Part shown: piece by piece, positions 1-8,030 of the stretch
Layout of the letters: each line of letters starts with the position of its first letter
How positions within the stretch are numbered: position 1 is the stretch's first letter
Origin: JAJZNI01 sp035624785
Lineage (GTDB): Bacteria > Chloroflexota > Dormibacteria > Aeolococcales > Aeolococcaceae
Assembly (NCBI GenBank): GCA_035624785.1
Contig: DASPQV010000007.1
Span: 1 to 64,000, forward strand
Length of the DNA stretch: 64,000 nt
Reading direction: 5' to 3'
The notes under the pieces: model-generated
Databases searched by the model: none
Told to the model about the DNA's origin: nothing
What the model saw: only the letters and a program-made list of their open reading frames with translations
Made by a program: the position numbers and the translations under genes

Positions 1-313
1 GGGTGTGGGGGACGCCCTCCGGAAGCGATACGTAGTCTCCGGCAGCCGCCACCAAGGCGTCGTCACCGCAGCGCAGGGCCAGCCTCCCGGAGAGGAGGTA
101 GAAGCTGTCGTCCACGTCGTCGTGGACGTGGAGTGGAGCGCTGGCGCCGGGGCTCACATGGTGCTCGGTGATTATGGGGAGGGCTCCCTCTGGCGAGCGG
201 ACGACCACGAGGTCTCCGTAGAACCAGTAGGCGTCGCCCTGGCCCGGCCCGGTCTTGGCGGCGCGGCGCGCGATGGCCGTCGAAGCGGGGTTGGATGCGG
301 TGACCTGGCTCAT
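1..313 (-). CDS. Cupin-domain protein, C-terminus off window
   Basis: The first 104 residues of a small single-domain cupin are visible; the gene runs off the left edge. The cupin motif 1 region reads GASAPLHVHDDVDDSFYLLSG, with the HxH metal pair present and Asp in the usual Glu position, and motif 2 begins near LPEGVPHT. This resembles the quercetin-dioxygenase-like or small-molecule-binding cupins; substrate and metal are not predictable. The ATG at 313 overlaps the stop of the upstream TetR gene as ATGA, so the two are one translationally coupled unit and the cupin is probably under that repressor. Confidence 0.85.
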   Translation of the reverse strand, partial: MSQVTASNPASTAIARRAAKTGPGQGDAYWFYGDLVVVRSPEGALPIITEHHVSPGASAPLHVHDDVDDSFYLLSGRLALRCGDDALVAAAGDYVSLPEGVPHT

Positions 314-1023
314 GGCTCTCTCCTCTCGATGGATCCGGTAGCCGTCGATGGGCTGGTCGGCGGCGAGCGGTGGTGCGCTCGCGATCGGGGTGACATGGTG
401 CCGCTGATCGCCTCCACCGAACCTGCGCCGCCCGGCTGTGAGCGCGCGCGCAAGCCGGCGAGCAGAGAGCGGATGGCAACCTCGACGGCGTCGGCGGCAT
501 GCCAGCCGTCCATTCCCCAGAAGGAGCGCAGCAGCTCCCAGGACGTTGCGGAATACAGGACCTGCAGGGCGGCGGCCACCTGCATCCGCAGCTGCGGGTC
601 GAGGCCGGGGAGCGCGTCATCGACACACGCCTCGAACATCGCTCGGCGGGCGGCCTGCTGAGCCAAGCGCACCTCGAGGCCCTGGGGCGAGTGCAGCATC
701 GCCTGGATCAGAGCTGCGCCCCGGTCGAAGCCGAGGAACGATCGCCGCATCGACGACACCAGGTCATCGGTGGTGCCGGCCGTGAAGTCCGCGTGGGTGA
801 GGTGCTCCAGGATCCAGTTCCACAGTCCGGACTGGAGGTCGCCCTTGGTCGGGAAGTGCCGGTAGACGGTGCGCTCCTGAACCCCCGCCTGGGCTGCCAC
901 CGACCCGTAGGTCAGGTCTGACCCCGATCGCATGACGGCCGCATAGGCCTCGAGGATGCGGGCACGGGTCGCCGCCGCCTGATCAGCGCGAAGCGGAGAG
1001 TGGTATACGGCCCGGGAATTCAT
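310..1023 (-). CDS. TetR-family transcriptional regulator
   Basis: This is a 237-residue TetR/AcrR-type one-component regulator. The N-terminal helix-turn-helix lies at about residues 18-64, with the characteristic AGVQERTVYRHFPTKGDL recognition-helix segment. The rest is a helical ligand-binding and dimerisation domain with no recognisable ligand signature, followed by an Arg/Ser/Pro-rich C-terminal tail from about residue 195. It is first in a two-gene unit with a cupin that overlaps it by 4 nt. A promoter with a consensus -35 and an inverted repeat lies immediately upstream, which suggests autoregulation. Confidence 0.92.
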   Translation of the reverse strand: MNSRAVYHSPLRADQAAATRARILEAYAAVMRSGSDLTYGSVAAQAGVQERTVYRHFPTKGDLQSGLWNWILEHLTHADFTAGTTDDLVSSMRRSFLGFDRGAALIQAMLHSPQGLEVRLAQQAARRAMFEACVDDALPGLDPQLRMQVAAALQVLYSATSWELLRSFWGMDGWHAADAVEVAIRSLLAGLRARSQPGGAGSVEAISGTMSPRSRAHHRSPPTSPSTATGSIERREP

Positions 1024-1030
1024 AGCAGCT

Positions 1031-1063
1031 AGACTGACATTAATACGGCTACTCTGTCAATCC
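1031..1063 (-). promoter_or_regulatory. TetR gene promoter with possible operator
   Basis: Read on the minus strand, a perfect TTGACA -35 (1055-1060) is separated by 18 nt from CAGTCT (1031-1036), which ends 7 nt before the TetR ATG, so the transcript should be nearly leaderless. Arms 1031-1039 and 1055-1063 form an imperfect inverted repeat (7 of 9 pairs, TGACA/TGTCA core) that brackets the promoter, a plausible autoregulatory TetR operator. Confidence 0.55.
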
Positions 1064-1138
1064 TTGCCCAGGCGCCCCGGGCGCCGGGCTGGCCGGGAAC
1101 CGCCCATCCTGGGGCTGGCCCGAGCCCCTTCCGGGGGT

Positions 1139-1744
1139 TCAGAGCCAGCCGTGGGCCTCGGCGGCGCGGACCGCCTCGATGCGGTTGCGCGTTCCCGTCT
1201 TCTGGATCGCCGACGACAGGTAGTTGCGCACCGTGCCCTCGGAGAGGAAGAGCCGGCGGGCGATGGCGGCGATGCTGGAGCCGTCGGCGGCGGCGCTGAG
1301 GACGTCGCGCTCCCGCGCCGAGAGCGGGTTGGGGCCGGCGCCCAGCGCCGCCGCAGCCAGCTGAGGGTCGAGCACCCGCTCGCCCTTGACGGCGCGGCGG
1401 ATGGATTTCGCGAGCTCCTCCACCGGGCCGTCCTTGACCAGGAAGCCCGAAGCGCCGGCCTCCATGGCCCGGCGCAGGTAGCCGGGTCGGCCAAAGGTGG
1501 TGAGGATGAGCACGACGCACGAGGGAAGCTCGCGGCGGAGCGCCGCCGCCGCGCTCAGCCCGTCGAGGCCGGGCATCTCGATGTCGAGCAGCGCGACGTC
1601 GGGTCGGTGTTCGCAGGCCAGGGTCACGACCAGGTCACCCCGTCCGGTCTGCGCCACCACCTCCATGTCAGGCTCCAGGCCGAGGAGGGTGGCCAGCGCG
1701 CCGCGCACCATGCCCTGGTCCTCGGCGATGAGGATGCGGATCAC
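1139..1744 (-). CDS. NarL/LuxR-family response regulator
   Basis: A 201-residue response regulator. The receiver domain covers residues 1-118, with acidic residues AED near residue 8, phospho-acceptor Asp54 in LLDIEMPG, conserved Thr in ILTTFG and Lys in FLVKDG. A LuxR-type HTH follows (LSARERDVL to about residue 200). Its start overlaps the stop of the upstream histidine kinase as ATGA, so the pair is translationally coupled. With the ABC exporter genes upstream this matches DesR- or bacitracin-type modules in which the regulator controls its own transporter. A palindrome in the divergent region at 4863-4876 is a candidate binding site. Confidence 0.95.
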   Translation of the reverse strand: MIRILIAEDQGMVRGALATLLGLEPDMEVVAQTGRGDLVVTLACEHRPDVALLDIEMPGLDGLSAAAALRRELPSCVVLILTTFGRPGYLRRAMEAGASGFLVKDGPVEELAKSIRRAVKGERVLDPQLAAAALGAGPNPLSARERDVLSAAADGSSIAAIARRLFLSEGTVRNYLSSAIQKTGTRNRIEAVRAAEAHGWL

Positions 1745-3027
1745 GGGGCGGGCAGATGGACGGCGAGCCGGAAGCCGCCCTCGGGCCGCGGCCCGGCCTC
1801 GACCGTGCCGCCGGCCGCCGACATCCGCTCGCGCAAACCACTCAGGCCGGTGCCGGGCCTCCCATCCGACGCTCCCGCCGACGTTGCCCCGATTCCGTCG
1901 TCGGACATCTCCAGGTTCACCCCGTCACCGCCGGCTGCGACCGAGATGCGGCAGTGCCGGGCGCGGCTGTGCCGGAGGACATTGGTGACACCCTCGCGGA
2001 CCGCCCAGGCGAGGAGGCTGTCGCTGGGCTGCGGCAGCGGTGGAGGGCTGCTGCCCACCTCCACCCCAATGCCCGCGGCGTCGAGCACCTCCCGGGCGCT
2101 CTGCAGCTCCTCGGTGAGTGACCGCTGCCGGTAGCCGGTCACCATCTCCCTCACCGCGGCCAGGGATTCATGGGCGACGTCCTCCAGGTCGCTGAGCGCG
2201 GCCTCAGCCGCCGGCGCGTCGCGGGCCATCATGCGGCGCGCCACCTGGCTCTTGAGGGCGATCACCGAAAGGCTGTGACCGAGGACATCGTGGAGGTCGC
2301 GGGAGAAGCGCAGCCGCTCCTCGGCCACGGCCAGGCGGGCCAGCTCCTCACGGGCCCGGCGAAGCTCGATGGTCAGCCAGATGACGCCGCGGAAGAACAT
2401 CATCGTCGCCCCCAGCGCAACCGTCATGAAGGCGTCGAAGAGCACGTCTCCGAGGCTGTAGCCGACGGCGAGTCCGCAGAAGATGAAGCCGCCGAGCAGG
2501 AGCACGGCGATGGCGGCGGCGCGTGGACGCAGCGTCCAGCCGGTGACCACGCCGGCATAGATGAGCAGCCCGCCGAAGTTGCCTCCGAAGACGAGCACCA
2601 GGGCCAGGGTGAGGGCGACGAAGACCACGTAGGGTACGAGCCGGGCGCGGCGGACGGCGGTCTCCCGGAAGCCGGTCGCCACCCACATGCTGAGCATGTA
2701 GAGGAAGGCGAAGACCACCAGCGAGAACGCGGCCAGCACGGTGCGCGCCGGGTCCCAGTGCTTGGTCAGGATGTCGCTGATCGCGTAGGCGGTGAAGACG
2801 AGCCAGATCCCGGGCCAGAGGAGGCGGTAGAAGGTACGCAGCGTGGGCGAGTCGGAGCGGAGGATGCGGTCGAAGAAATCTCGCTTCGCTGGAACCGTGG
2901 GCGCTGTTCCAGCCTGCCACCAGGCGCCCGGGGCGGCGGGCGCCCCGGCCGGCGGCGACGGCCGGCCGCTCACCGCGGCTGCACCGGCTCCTCCGTCGGA
3001 GGGTGAACGTCCAGCCATGCCCGGCAT
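1741..3027 (-). CDS. Sensor histidine kinase, HisKA_3 type (DesK-like)
   Basis: About 428 residues from the ATG at 3027, chosen because it has GGAG about 10 nt upstream and avoids deep overlap with the permease gene; the ATG at 3018 is the alternative. A Pro/Ala-rich cytoplasmic N-terminus is followed by about six membrane segments between residues 70 and 225, a short coiled coil, the HisKA_3 dimerisation motif DLHDVLGHSLS with phospho-acceptor His246, and an HATPase_c domain (N-box around WAVREGVTNVLRHS, G-box around GTGLSGLRERM). There is no large extracellular sensor loop, so it probably senses the membrane or the partner transporter. It is third in the ATPase-permease-kinase-regulator operon. 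Confidence 0.93.
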   Translation of the reverse strand: MPGMAGRSPSDGGAGAAAVSGRPSPPAGAPAAPGAWWQAGTAPTVPAKRDFFDRILRSDSPTLRTFYRLLWPGIWLVFTAYAISDILTKHWDPARTVLAAFSLVVFAFLYMLSMWVATGFRETAVRRARLVPYVVFVALTLALVLVFGGNFGGLLIYAGVVTGWTLRPRAAAIAVLLLGGFIFCGLAVGYSLGDVLFDAFMTVALGATMMFFRGVIWLTIELRRAREELARLAVAEERLRFSRDLHDVLGHSLSVIALKSQVARRMMARDAPAAEAALSDLEDVAHESLAAVREMVTGYRQRSLTEELQSAREVLDAAGIGVEVGSSPPPLPQPSDSLLAWAVREGVTNVLRHSRARHCRISVAAGGDGVNLEMSDDGIGATSAGASDGRPGTGLSGLRERMSAAGGTVEAGPRPEGGFRLAVHLPAP

Positions 3028-3049
3028 GGTATCCCTGCTCCGATTCCCG

Positions 3050-3784
3050 CTAAGCCCGCGCCACCAGCCGCCGGGAGAACGCGCCGGCCAGGAGCGCCGC
3101 ACCGGCCAGCCAGGCGAGCAGGACCAGGACGTCGACGACCTGCAGTGGCCGCCCCGCCGCGATGCTCCAGCCCAGCTCGCCGAGGTGATAGGAGGGGAGC
3201 GCGTAGGCGACATCCTGCATCGCTCTGGGCAGGATGCTGACCGGCATCCAGAGCCCGCCGAGGGCGGTGATCGCCAGGTAGGCGACCATGGTCACGCCCT
3301 GGGCCACGTCGCCGTCGGCGATGCAGCCGAGCACCATCCCGATCACCGCGAAGGGAAGGCAGCCTGCCCCGATCACCAGCGCCAGGAGCACCCACTGGCT
3401 GGCGTCGAGGCGGACACCGTGCACCGCCGCCGCCAGGATCAGGGTGAGGCAGATGGCGGGAAGGGTCAGGGTCATCGAGGCGATCACCCGTGCCAGGAGC
3501 ACCTGTCGCCGATCGAGAGGGGTGAGGCTGAGCTGGCGGAGCCAGCCGTTCTGACGCTCCAGGGCGAGCCGGGGGCCGGTGCTCTGCAGGACCGCTCCGA
3601 TAGCGCCGAAGGCGGCCATCGCCACCATGATCTCCACGGTGGGCTGGAGACCCTGGCTGCCGGGGTCCGAGCCGAACACCGCCGAGAAGAGCAGGTAGGC
3701 GGCGGCCGGCCATCCCACCACCAGGAGCAGGAAGCGGCGGTCGCGCAGAGCGCGGCGGAGCTCGAGGTCGAGGTAGGCAAGCAT
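3050..3784 (-). CDS. ABC-2 type transporter permease
   Basis: A 244-residue integral membrane protein with six predicted hydrophobic segments, typical of ABC-2/DrrB-like export permeases. The first helix follows a short basic N-terminus (LELRRALRDRR), and the last helix ends in SRRLVARA. It follows the ATPase gene by 18 nt and precedes the histidine kinase by 22 nt. It likely dimerises and works with the ATPase as a lipid, peptide or drug exporter; the substrate cannot be read from the sequence. Confidence 0.93.
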   Translation of the reverse strand: MLAYLDLELRRALRDRRFLLLVVGWPAAAYLLFSAVFGSDPGSQGLQPTVEIMVAMAAFGAIGAVLQSTGPRLALERQNGWLRQLSLTPLDRRQVLLARVIASMTLTLPAICLTLILAAAVHGVRLDASQWVLLALVIGAGCLPFAVIGMVLGCIADGDVAQGVTMVAYLAITALGGLWMPVSILPRAMQDVAYALPSYHLGELGWSIAAGRPLQVVDVLVLLAWLAGAALLAGAFSRRLVARA

Positions 3785-3802
3785 GGGTGACTCCTTCGAA
3801 CG

Positions 3803-4804
3803 TCAGGCAGCCTGTTCGCGGCTGCCGGAGGATGTCTCGGCGGTTTCGGTCAGCGCGAGGAAGGCCTCCTCGAGGTCAAGGCCGCTGACCTCGATGTCGC
3901 GCGCACCGGCGTCGTGGGCGAGCAGCCATCTCAGCACCAGGTCGGTGTCGCGGCCGAGCACCTCCACGCGATCGCCGCGCAGGGTCACCGAGCTGACGCC
4001 GGGAAGAGCGCGGAGGTCGTCGGCGAACCGAGGACTGCCGACCCGGCAGCGCACCGCGCGCAGGCCGACCATCGACTTGATGGAGGCGGGCGTGCCGTCG
4101 GCGAGGATGCGACCCCGGCCGATGACTACCACCCGGTCACAGTGAGCGTCGGCCTCCTCCAGATAGTGAGTCGAGAAGAGGATCGTCTTGCCGAGGGACG
4201 CCTGGGCGTCCATTCCCGCCCAGAAGCGCCGCCGCGCCTCGACGTCCATGGACGCCGTGGGCTCGTCCAGGATCAGAAGCTCTGGATTGCCGATCAGGGC
4301 CAGCGCGACCCGGACCCGCTGAGTCTGCCCGCCGGAGAGCCGGTCCACCCGCTGATCGAGGAAGCCGTCAACCTGGGATAGGGAGCAGGCCTCGTCGAGG
4401 CTCATCGGAGCCGGGTACACCCGGCGCACGAATCGGAGCAGCTCGCCGACCCGCGCCCCGGGCATGAGGCCGCCGTCCTGGAGCATCGCGCCGACGCGTC
4501 CGGCGGCGACCGCGTCCCCCGGGTCAGCACCCAGCAATCGCAGGACCCCGCGGTCTGGATCCAGGAGTCCGAGGAGCATGGTGATGAGGGTCGTCTTGCC
4601 GGCCCCGTTGGGCCCGAGAAGGGCGACCGTCTCGCCCGCGCGGATGGTCAGGCTCACGTCCGAGACCGCGCGGATCGGACCGAACGATCTGGAGACCGCC
4701 TGCACGACGATCGCGGCCGGCGTCTCCGGCGGCAATCCGGTGTCGGGCGGAGCCGGCTGCGTCGCGGCGGCCTGGGACGTCGGGGAGGAAGCGCTCATGG
4801 TCAT
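3803..4804 (-). CDS. ABC transporter ATP-binding protein
   Basis: A 333-residue ATPase of the drug- and bacitracin-resistance class. Walker A GPNGAGKTT starts near residue 64; the Q-loop is followed by signature LSGGQTQR, Walker B LLILDEPTASMD and H-loop FSTHYLEEAD. A C-terminal domain of about 90 residues (RCRVGSPRFAD onward) is typical of DrrA/CcmA-like exporters. The N-terminal 30 residues are Pro/Ala/Thr-rich. The ATG at 4804 sits 6 nt behind a TAGGCT box, so translation probably starts at the first nucleotide of a leaderless mRNA. It is the first gene of a four-gene operon ending at 1139. Confidence 0.95.
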   Translation of the reverse strand: MTMSASSPTSQAAATQPAPPDTGLPPETPAAIVVQAVSRSFGPIRAVSDVSLTIRAGETVALLGPNGAGKTTLITMLLGLLDPDRGVLRLLGADPGDAVAAGRVGAMLQDGGLMPGARVGELLRFVRRVYPAPMSLDEACSLSQVDGFLDQRVDRLSGGQTQRVRVALALIGNPELLILDEPTASMDVEARRRFWAGMDAQASLGKTILFSTHYLEEADAHCDRVVVIGRGRILADGTPASIKSMVGLRAVRCRVGSPRFADDLRALPGVSSVTLRGDRVEVLGRDTDLVLRWLLAHDAGARDIEVSGLDLEEAFLALTETAETSSGSREQAA

Positions 4805-4810
4805 GTTTCG

Positions 4811-4816
4811 AGCCTA
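4811..4816 (-). promoter_or_regulatory. Leaderless -10 box, ABC exporter operon
   Basis: TAGGCT on the minus strand ends 6 nt before the ATG at 4804. No Shine-Dalgarno sequence lies between, so the box position and the start codon support each other. Confidence 0.6.
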
Positions 4817-4862
4817 GGGGAGACCGTTTGGTGCCGGTAGTGAGGCGTCTCCGGAACTTGGG

Positions 4863-4876
4863 ATGACATCTGTCAT
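4863..4876. promoter_or_regulatory. Inverted repeat ATGACA-TC-TGTCAT, candidate operator
   Basis: Six-base perfect arms with a 2-nt centre lie between the divergent ABC/two-component operon and purD. The site is about 60-70 nt upstream of the expected ABC-operon start and about 45-55 nt upstream of the expected purD start. Spacing and symmetry fit a NarL-family dimer site, so autoregulation by the operon's own response regulator is the first hypothesis. Confidence 0.4.
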
Positions 4877-4905
4877 GACGGCAGCGGGCCGTGCCTTCGA
4901 TCCGG

Positions 4906-4911
4906 GACAAT
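4906..4911 (+). promoter_or_regulatory. Possible leaderless -10 box for purD
   Basis: GACAAT ends 8 nt before the purD ATG at 4920. The first base departs from the T/C seen elsewhere, but position and spacing match the other leaderless-type starts in the window. Confidence 0.4.
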
Positions 4912-4919
4912 CCCGGGCC

Positions 4920-6200
4920 ATGCGGATCCTGGTGGTCGGGTCGGGCGGCCGCGAGCACGCCCTGGCCTGGGCGTGCGCCCGCCATCCCACCGCCCCCGAG
5001 GTGCTCTGCGCCCCCGGCAACGCCGGCACCGCCCAGCTGGGTGCCAACGTTCCCATCGCCCCCACGGATGGGCCGGCGATCGCACGCCTGGCCAGGGACC
5101 GGGAGGTCGACCTGGTCATCATCGGACCGGACGCGGCACTGGCCGCGGGGGTGGCCGATGCCTGTCGCGACGTTCACGTGCCCGTCTTCGGGCCCAGCGC
5201 CGCGGCCGCCAAGATCGAGTGGAGCAAGACCCACGCCAAGCAGCTGATGGAACGCGCGGGTGTCCCCACCGCCCGCTGGAGGTCGGGGGACCGGGAGCAT
5301 CGCAGCGACCTCTTCGACTTCGTCCTGGAGCTCGACGGTCACTGCGTGGTCAAGGCCGACGGGCTTGCCGCGGGCAAGGGCGTGGCGGTGTGCGAGCAGC
5401 GTGAGGAAGCCCTGCTGGCGCTGGCCGCCTGCTTCAACGAGCGTCGGTTCGGGGAAGCCGGCGACGTGGTGGTTGTCGAGGAGCGGCTGCACGGCACCGA
5501 GGCGTCCATCTTTGCCATCTGCGACGGTGAGCGCTTCCAGCTTCTGGCCCCGGCTCACGATTACAAGAGGGCTCACGACTTCGACCACGGGCCGAACACC
5601 GGTGGGATGGGCGCGTATGCGCCCACCGATGCCGGGCCGTCACTCACCCGCGAGATCGCCGAGACGATCATCCGGCCGACCCTGGCGGCCCTCGCCGAGG
5701 CCGGGACGCCGTTCGTGGGCTGCCTCTATGCCGGACTCATGCTCACCGCGGACGGCCCGCGGGTCCTCGAGTTCAACGCCCGCCTCGGTGACCCCGAGAC
5801 CCAGGTCGTGGTCCCGCTCGCGGGGCCGAGCTTCCTCGACCTGCTGCTGGCGGCCGCCCGCGGCGAGCTGCTGGATGCGGCGTCCGTCTCCGGCCGTGCC
5901 GGAGCCGCGGTCATCGTGGTGCTGGCAGCTCATGGCTATCCCGGACAGCCGCGGGTCGGGGATCCCGTCGTCGGTCTGGACGAGCTGGACGACGACGTCC
6001 TCTGCTTCCACGCCGGCACGGCTCGGGACGAGCGCGGCCGCCTGGTCACGTCCGGTGGTCGCGTCCTCGGCATCGTCGGCAGGGGACGCGACCTGGCCGC
6101 GGCGCGGCGCCGCGCCTACGACAACCTGGAGCGCGTCCACTTCCCGGGATGCTGGTCGCGCTCGGACATCGCCTCTCTCCCGGTCGGGACCCGGCGTTGA
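4920..6200 (+). CDS. purD: Phosphoribosylamine-glycine ligase
   Basis: PurD (GAR synthetase) joins glycine to 5-phosphoribosylamine with ATP, the second step of IMP synthesis. The 426-residue protein starts MRILVVGSGGREHALAW, the family hallmark, and this fixes the ATG at 4920 over an in-frame ATG at 4863. The ATP-grasp core includes VVKADGLAAGKGV, DHGPNTGGMGAYAP and LEFNARLGDPETQ, followed by the C-terminal domain with a GGRVLGIVG-type motif. Length is normal. Its stop overlaps the TTG start of purE. Confidence 0.97.
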   Translation: MRILVVGSGGREHALAWACARHPTAPEVLCAPGNAGTAQLGANVPIAPTDGPAIARLARDREVDLVIIGPDAALAAGVADACRDVHVPVFGPSAAAAKIEWSKTHAKQLMERAGVPTARWRSGDREHRSDLFDFVLELDGHCVVKADGLAAGKGVAVCEQREEALLALAACFNERRFGEAGDVVVVEERLHGTEASIFAICDGERFQLLAPAHDYKRAHDFDHGPNTGGMGAYAPTDAGPSLTREIAETIIRPTLAALAEAGTPFVGCLYAGLMLTADGPRVLEFNARLGDPETQVVVPLAGPSFLDLLLAAARGELLDAASVSGRAGAAVIVVLAAHGYPGQPRVGDPVVGLDELDDDVLCFHAGTARDERGRLVTSGGRVLGIVGRGRDLAAARRRAYDNLERVHFPGCWSRSDIASLPVGTRR

Positions 6201-6694
6201 GCGCTCCCCAGGTCGGCATCGTGATGGGCAGTGAGTCCGACCTGGCGGTGATGCGCCGCTGCGGCGAGGTGCTCGATGAGTACGGCGTCACCTGGGAGAT
6301 CGGGGTGATGTCGGCCCATCGCGCCCCCGACACGGTTCGGGCCTATGGCCGATCCGCGGAGGAGCGCGGTCTCAGGGTCCTCGTTGCCGGCGCGGGGGCG
6401 GCGGCCCACCTCCCGGGCGTGCTCGCCTCGCTCACGACGCTGCCGGTGATCGGTGTCCCCCTGGCTGGGACCCCTCTCCAGGGCTTCGATTCCCTGCTCA
6501 GCATCGTCCAGATGCCGCCCGGGGTTCCCGTGGCCACGGTCGCGGTCGGTGAGATGGGCGCCCGGAATGCCGGTCACCTGGCGGCCGAGATCCTGGCCCT
6601 CTCCAACCCGGAGCTGGCCGAGCGAGTGCGCCGCCGCCGCCGCGAGGTGGCGGCGCGGGTCCAGCTTCCCGAGGGATTCGATCCCCTCCTCTGA
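6197..6694 (+). CDS. purE: 5-(carboxyamino)imidazole ribonucleotide mutase
   Basis: PurE converts N5-CAIR to CAIR. Motifs are MGSESDL, MSAHRAP (usually SAHRTP), AGAGAAAHLPG, and GFDSLLSIVQMPPGVPVAT. I place the start at TTG 6197, which overlaps the purD stop (TTGA) and gives a normal 165-residue protein; an ATG at 6149 inside purD would add 16 unrelated residues. No purK lies in the window. Class I PurE needs PurK-made N5-CAIR, so PurK should be elsewhere in the genome. Confidence 0.95.
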   Translation: MSAPQVGIVMGSESDLAVMRRCGEVLDEYGVTWEIGVMSAHRAPDTVRAYGRSAEERGLRVLVAGAGAAAHLPGVLASLTTLPVIGVPLAGTPLQGFDSLLSIVQMPPGVPVATVAVGEMGARNAGHLAAEILALSNPELAERVRRRRREVAARVQLPEGFDPLL

Positions 6695-6750
6695 AGGCTG
6701 CTCGGGACCGGGTTGCATCCGCGCCCACGGTTCTTCACCGATCCTCCGCT

Positions 6751-6769
6751 GGTTATACCCGGTTATACT
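6751..6769 (+). promoter_or_regulatory. Direct-repeat operator overlapping leaderless mazE promoter
   Basis: Two copies of GGTTATAC (6751-6758 and 6761-6768) are spaced by CC, a 10-bp or one-helical-turn period. The second contains TATACT (6764-6769), which ends 6 nt before the GTG start of the antitoxin at 6776. The repeat therefore covers the -10 element. Ribbon-helix-helix antitoxins usually autorepress by binding such tandem sites. Confidence 0.6.
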
Positions 6770-6775
6770 CACCGC

Positions 6776-7021
6776 GTGAAGACGGCCATCTCCGTGCCCG
6801 ACGAGACCTTCCGCCGGGTCAACGAGCGGGCCGGTCAGTTGGGCATGAGCCGGTCGGAGTTCTTCGCCCGAGCCGCGGAGCGACTCCTCGATGCGCTGGA
6901 GGACGAGGGGCTGAGCCGGGAGATTGACGGCGCGCTCCAGCTCTGCGACCTCGACGACTCCGAGGCCGCCGCAGTGGCGGCGGGGTATCGCCTGCTCGGC
7001 GCTCAGGCCGACGACTGGTGA
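6776..7021 (+). CDS. Ribbon-helix-helix antitoxin (MazE/CopG-like)
   Basis: An 81-residue ribbon-helix-helix protein. The N-terminal beta-strand reads MKTAISVPDETF, followed by helix RRVNERAGQLGMSRSEFFARAAERLL; the C-terminal half is acidic, typical of a toxin-wrapping segment. The GTG at 6776 is preferred over the ATG at 6713 because the fold starts there and a TATACT box ends 6 nt upstream. Its stop overlaps the start of the MazF-like toxin (GTGA), the classical order of a type II toxin-antitoxin operon. Confidence 0.9.
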   Translation: MKTAISVPDETFRRVNERAGQLGMSRSEFFARAAERLLDALEDEGLSREIDGALQLCDLDDSEAAAVAAGYRLLGAQADDW

Positions 7022-7359
7022 TCCGCCGAGGGGGGATCCACTGGGTCGACCTCGGTCCGCCTCAGGGCAGCCGGCCGGCGAAACAGCGTCCGGTCGTGGT
7101 GATCCAGTCGGACCGCTACAACGCCACCCGGATTGCGACCGTGCTCGCCGCCATCATCACCTCGAACCTCAACCGCGCATTGCTGCCCGGCAACGTGTTT
7201 CTCCCGGCAGCCGCGACAGGGCTGCCTCGTGACTCCGTGGTCAACGTCACCGCCCTGGTCACCGTCAACCGGGGTCACCTCGGCGAGGAGGTGGGCCGGC
7301 TGCCACCGGCTCAGCTGCGCGAGCTGGACACCGGGCTCCGACAGGTCCTGGGTCTCTGA
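7018..7359 (+). CDS. MazF/PemK-family mRNA interferase toxin
   Basis: A 113-residue MazF/PemK-like endoribonuclease that would cleave RNA at short sequences when not bound by its antitoxin. Recognisable elements are the N-terminal RRGGIHWVDLGPPQGSRPAKQRPVVVIQSD strand pair (shown here in part only by its ends RRGGIHW and RPVVVIQ), the catalytic Arg in the RPVVV segment, the Ser/Thr-bearing AAIITSNL strand, and a C-terminal GHLGEEVGRL helix. It starts with GTG overlapping the antitoxin stop. No transposon remnants flank it. Confidence 0.92.
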   Translation: MIRRGGIHWVDLGPPQGSRPAKQRPVVVIQSDRYNATRIATVLAAIITSNLNRALLPGNVFLPAAATGLPRDSVVNVTALVTVNRGHLGEEVGRLPPAQLRELDTGLRQVLGL

Positions 7360-7363
7360 GCCT

Positions 7364-7828
7364 CTACTCCGGCGAGTCCTTCCAGCCGAGGTGCTTCCAG
7401 CGGAACATCCCGCGCAGCCCCAGGCTCTTGACGTGGAGCTGGTGGAATGGCTCGTACCCTCCCACCGCACCGCTGTCAACGCCGAGGTAGACGGCGCGCT
7501 CCGTGATCTTCTTTATGTCCGAGGCCGGCGCCAGCATGTGCACCCCGCGCGCGTGGTGCTGGAAGACGATGCCGTGGAAGATGTCCTCTTCGGCGAGGGC
7601 AGCGACCTCCACCACGTGACCCACCGTCGTGCCGTCGCTGGCGATCACCGGGCAGTTGGCTCGGACGTCGAGCCAGGAGACAGTCGGTTCGTAGACGTCG
7701 TCGGCCGCCGGCACGCCGCCGGGGGACGGTGTTGCGTAGAGGGCGTCGACGCTGTCCTGAGGAGCAGGCCCGGCTGACCCAGGGCTTCCGGCCGCCTGAT
7801 CAGGGTCCATCGCGGGGGTTTCGTTCAT
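7364..7828 (-). CDS. PRC-barrel-like protein
   Basis: About 154 residues: a Pro/Ala/Asp-rich flexible N-terminus of roughly 55 residues, then a small beta-barrel-like domain (VIASDGTTVGHVVEV, followed by VHMLAPASDIKKI and RAVYLGVD). This pattern resembles PRC-barrel or DUF2171 domains, often linked to RNA binding or envelope and photosystem assembly; no function can be assigned. The ATG at 7828 is favoured over the GTG at 7837 because a TAAGGT box overlaps the latter and ends 7 nt before the former. It is convergent with mazF, only 4 nt away. Confidence 0.75.
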   Translation of the reverse strand: MNETPAMDPDQAAGSPGSAGPAPQDSVDALYATPSPGGVPAADDVYEPTVSWLDVRANCPVIASDGTTVGHVVEVAALAEEDIFHGIVFQHHARGVHMLAPASDIKKITERAVYLGVDSGAVGGYEPFHQLHVKSLGLRGMFRWKHLGWKDSPE

Positions 7829-7835
7829 GCTCGGC

Positions 7836-7841
7836 ACCTTA
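7836..7841 (-). promoter_or_regulatory. Leaderless -10 box, PRC-barrel-like gene
   Basis: TAAGGT on the minus strand, 7 nt from the ATG at 7828; no Shine-Dalgarno sequence is visible. Confidence 0.5.
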
Positions 7842-8030
7842 GCATCGGCGGTCGGTCGCCGTGCCGGCGCGGCGTCGCAATGAGAGCTGCCCCGACTACA
7901 GCGACCCAGGCAGCGTTCCCACCATCACCGCGCCGCCGGCTCCGTCGAGCGCCACCTCCGCCTCGCTCCGCGCATCGAAGTGTGCCTTCCTCGGGGCTTT
8001 CACCGGTGGAACGCCCTCTGCAAAGGGGGG

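Noticed and set aside
7838..8030. Small ORFs in the gap between the PRC-barrel-like and GH36 genes
   Set aside because: Arg/Pro-rich translations without start signals or family resemblance; I see nothing supportable in this 193-nt gap.
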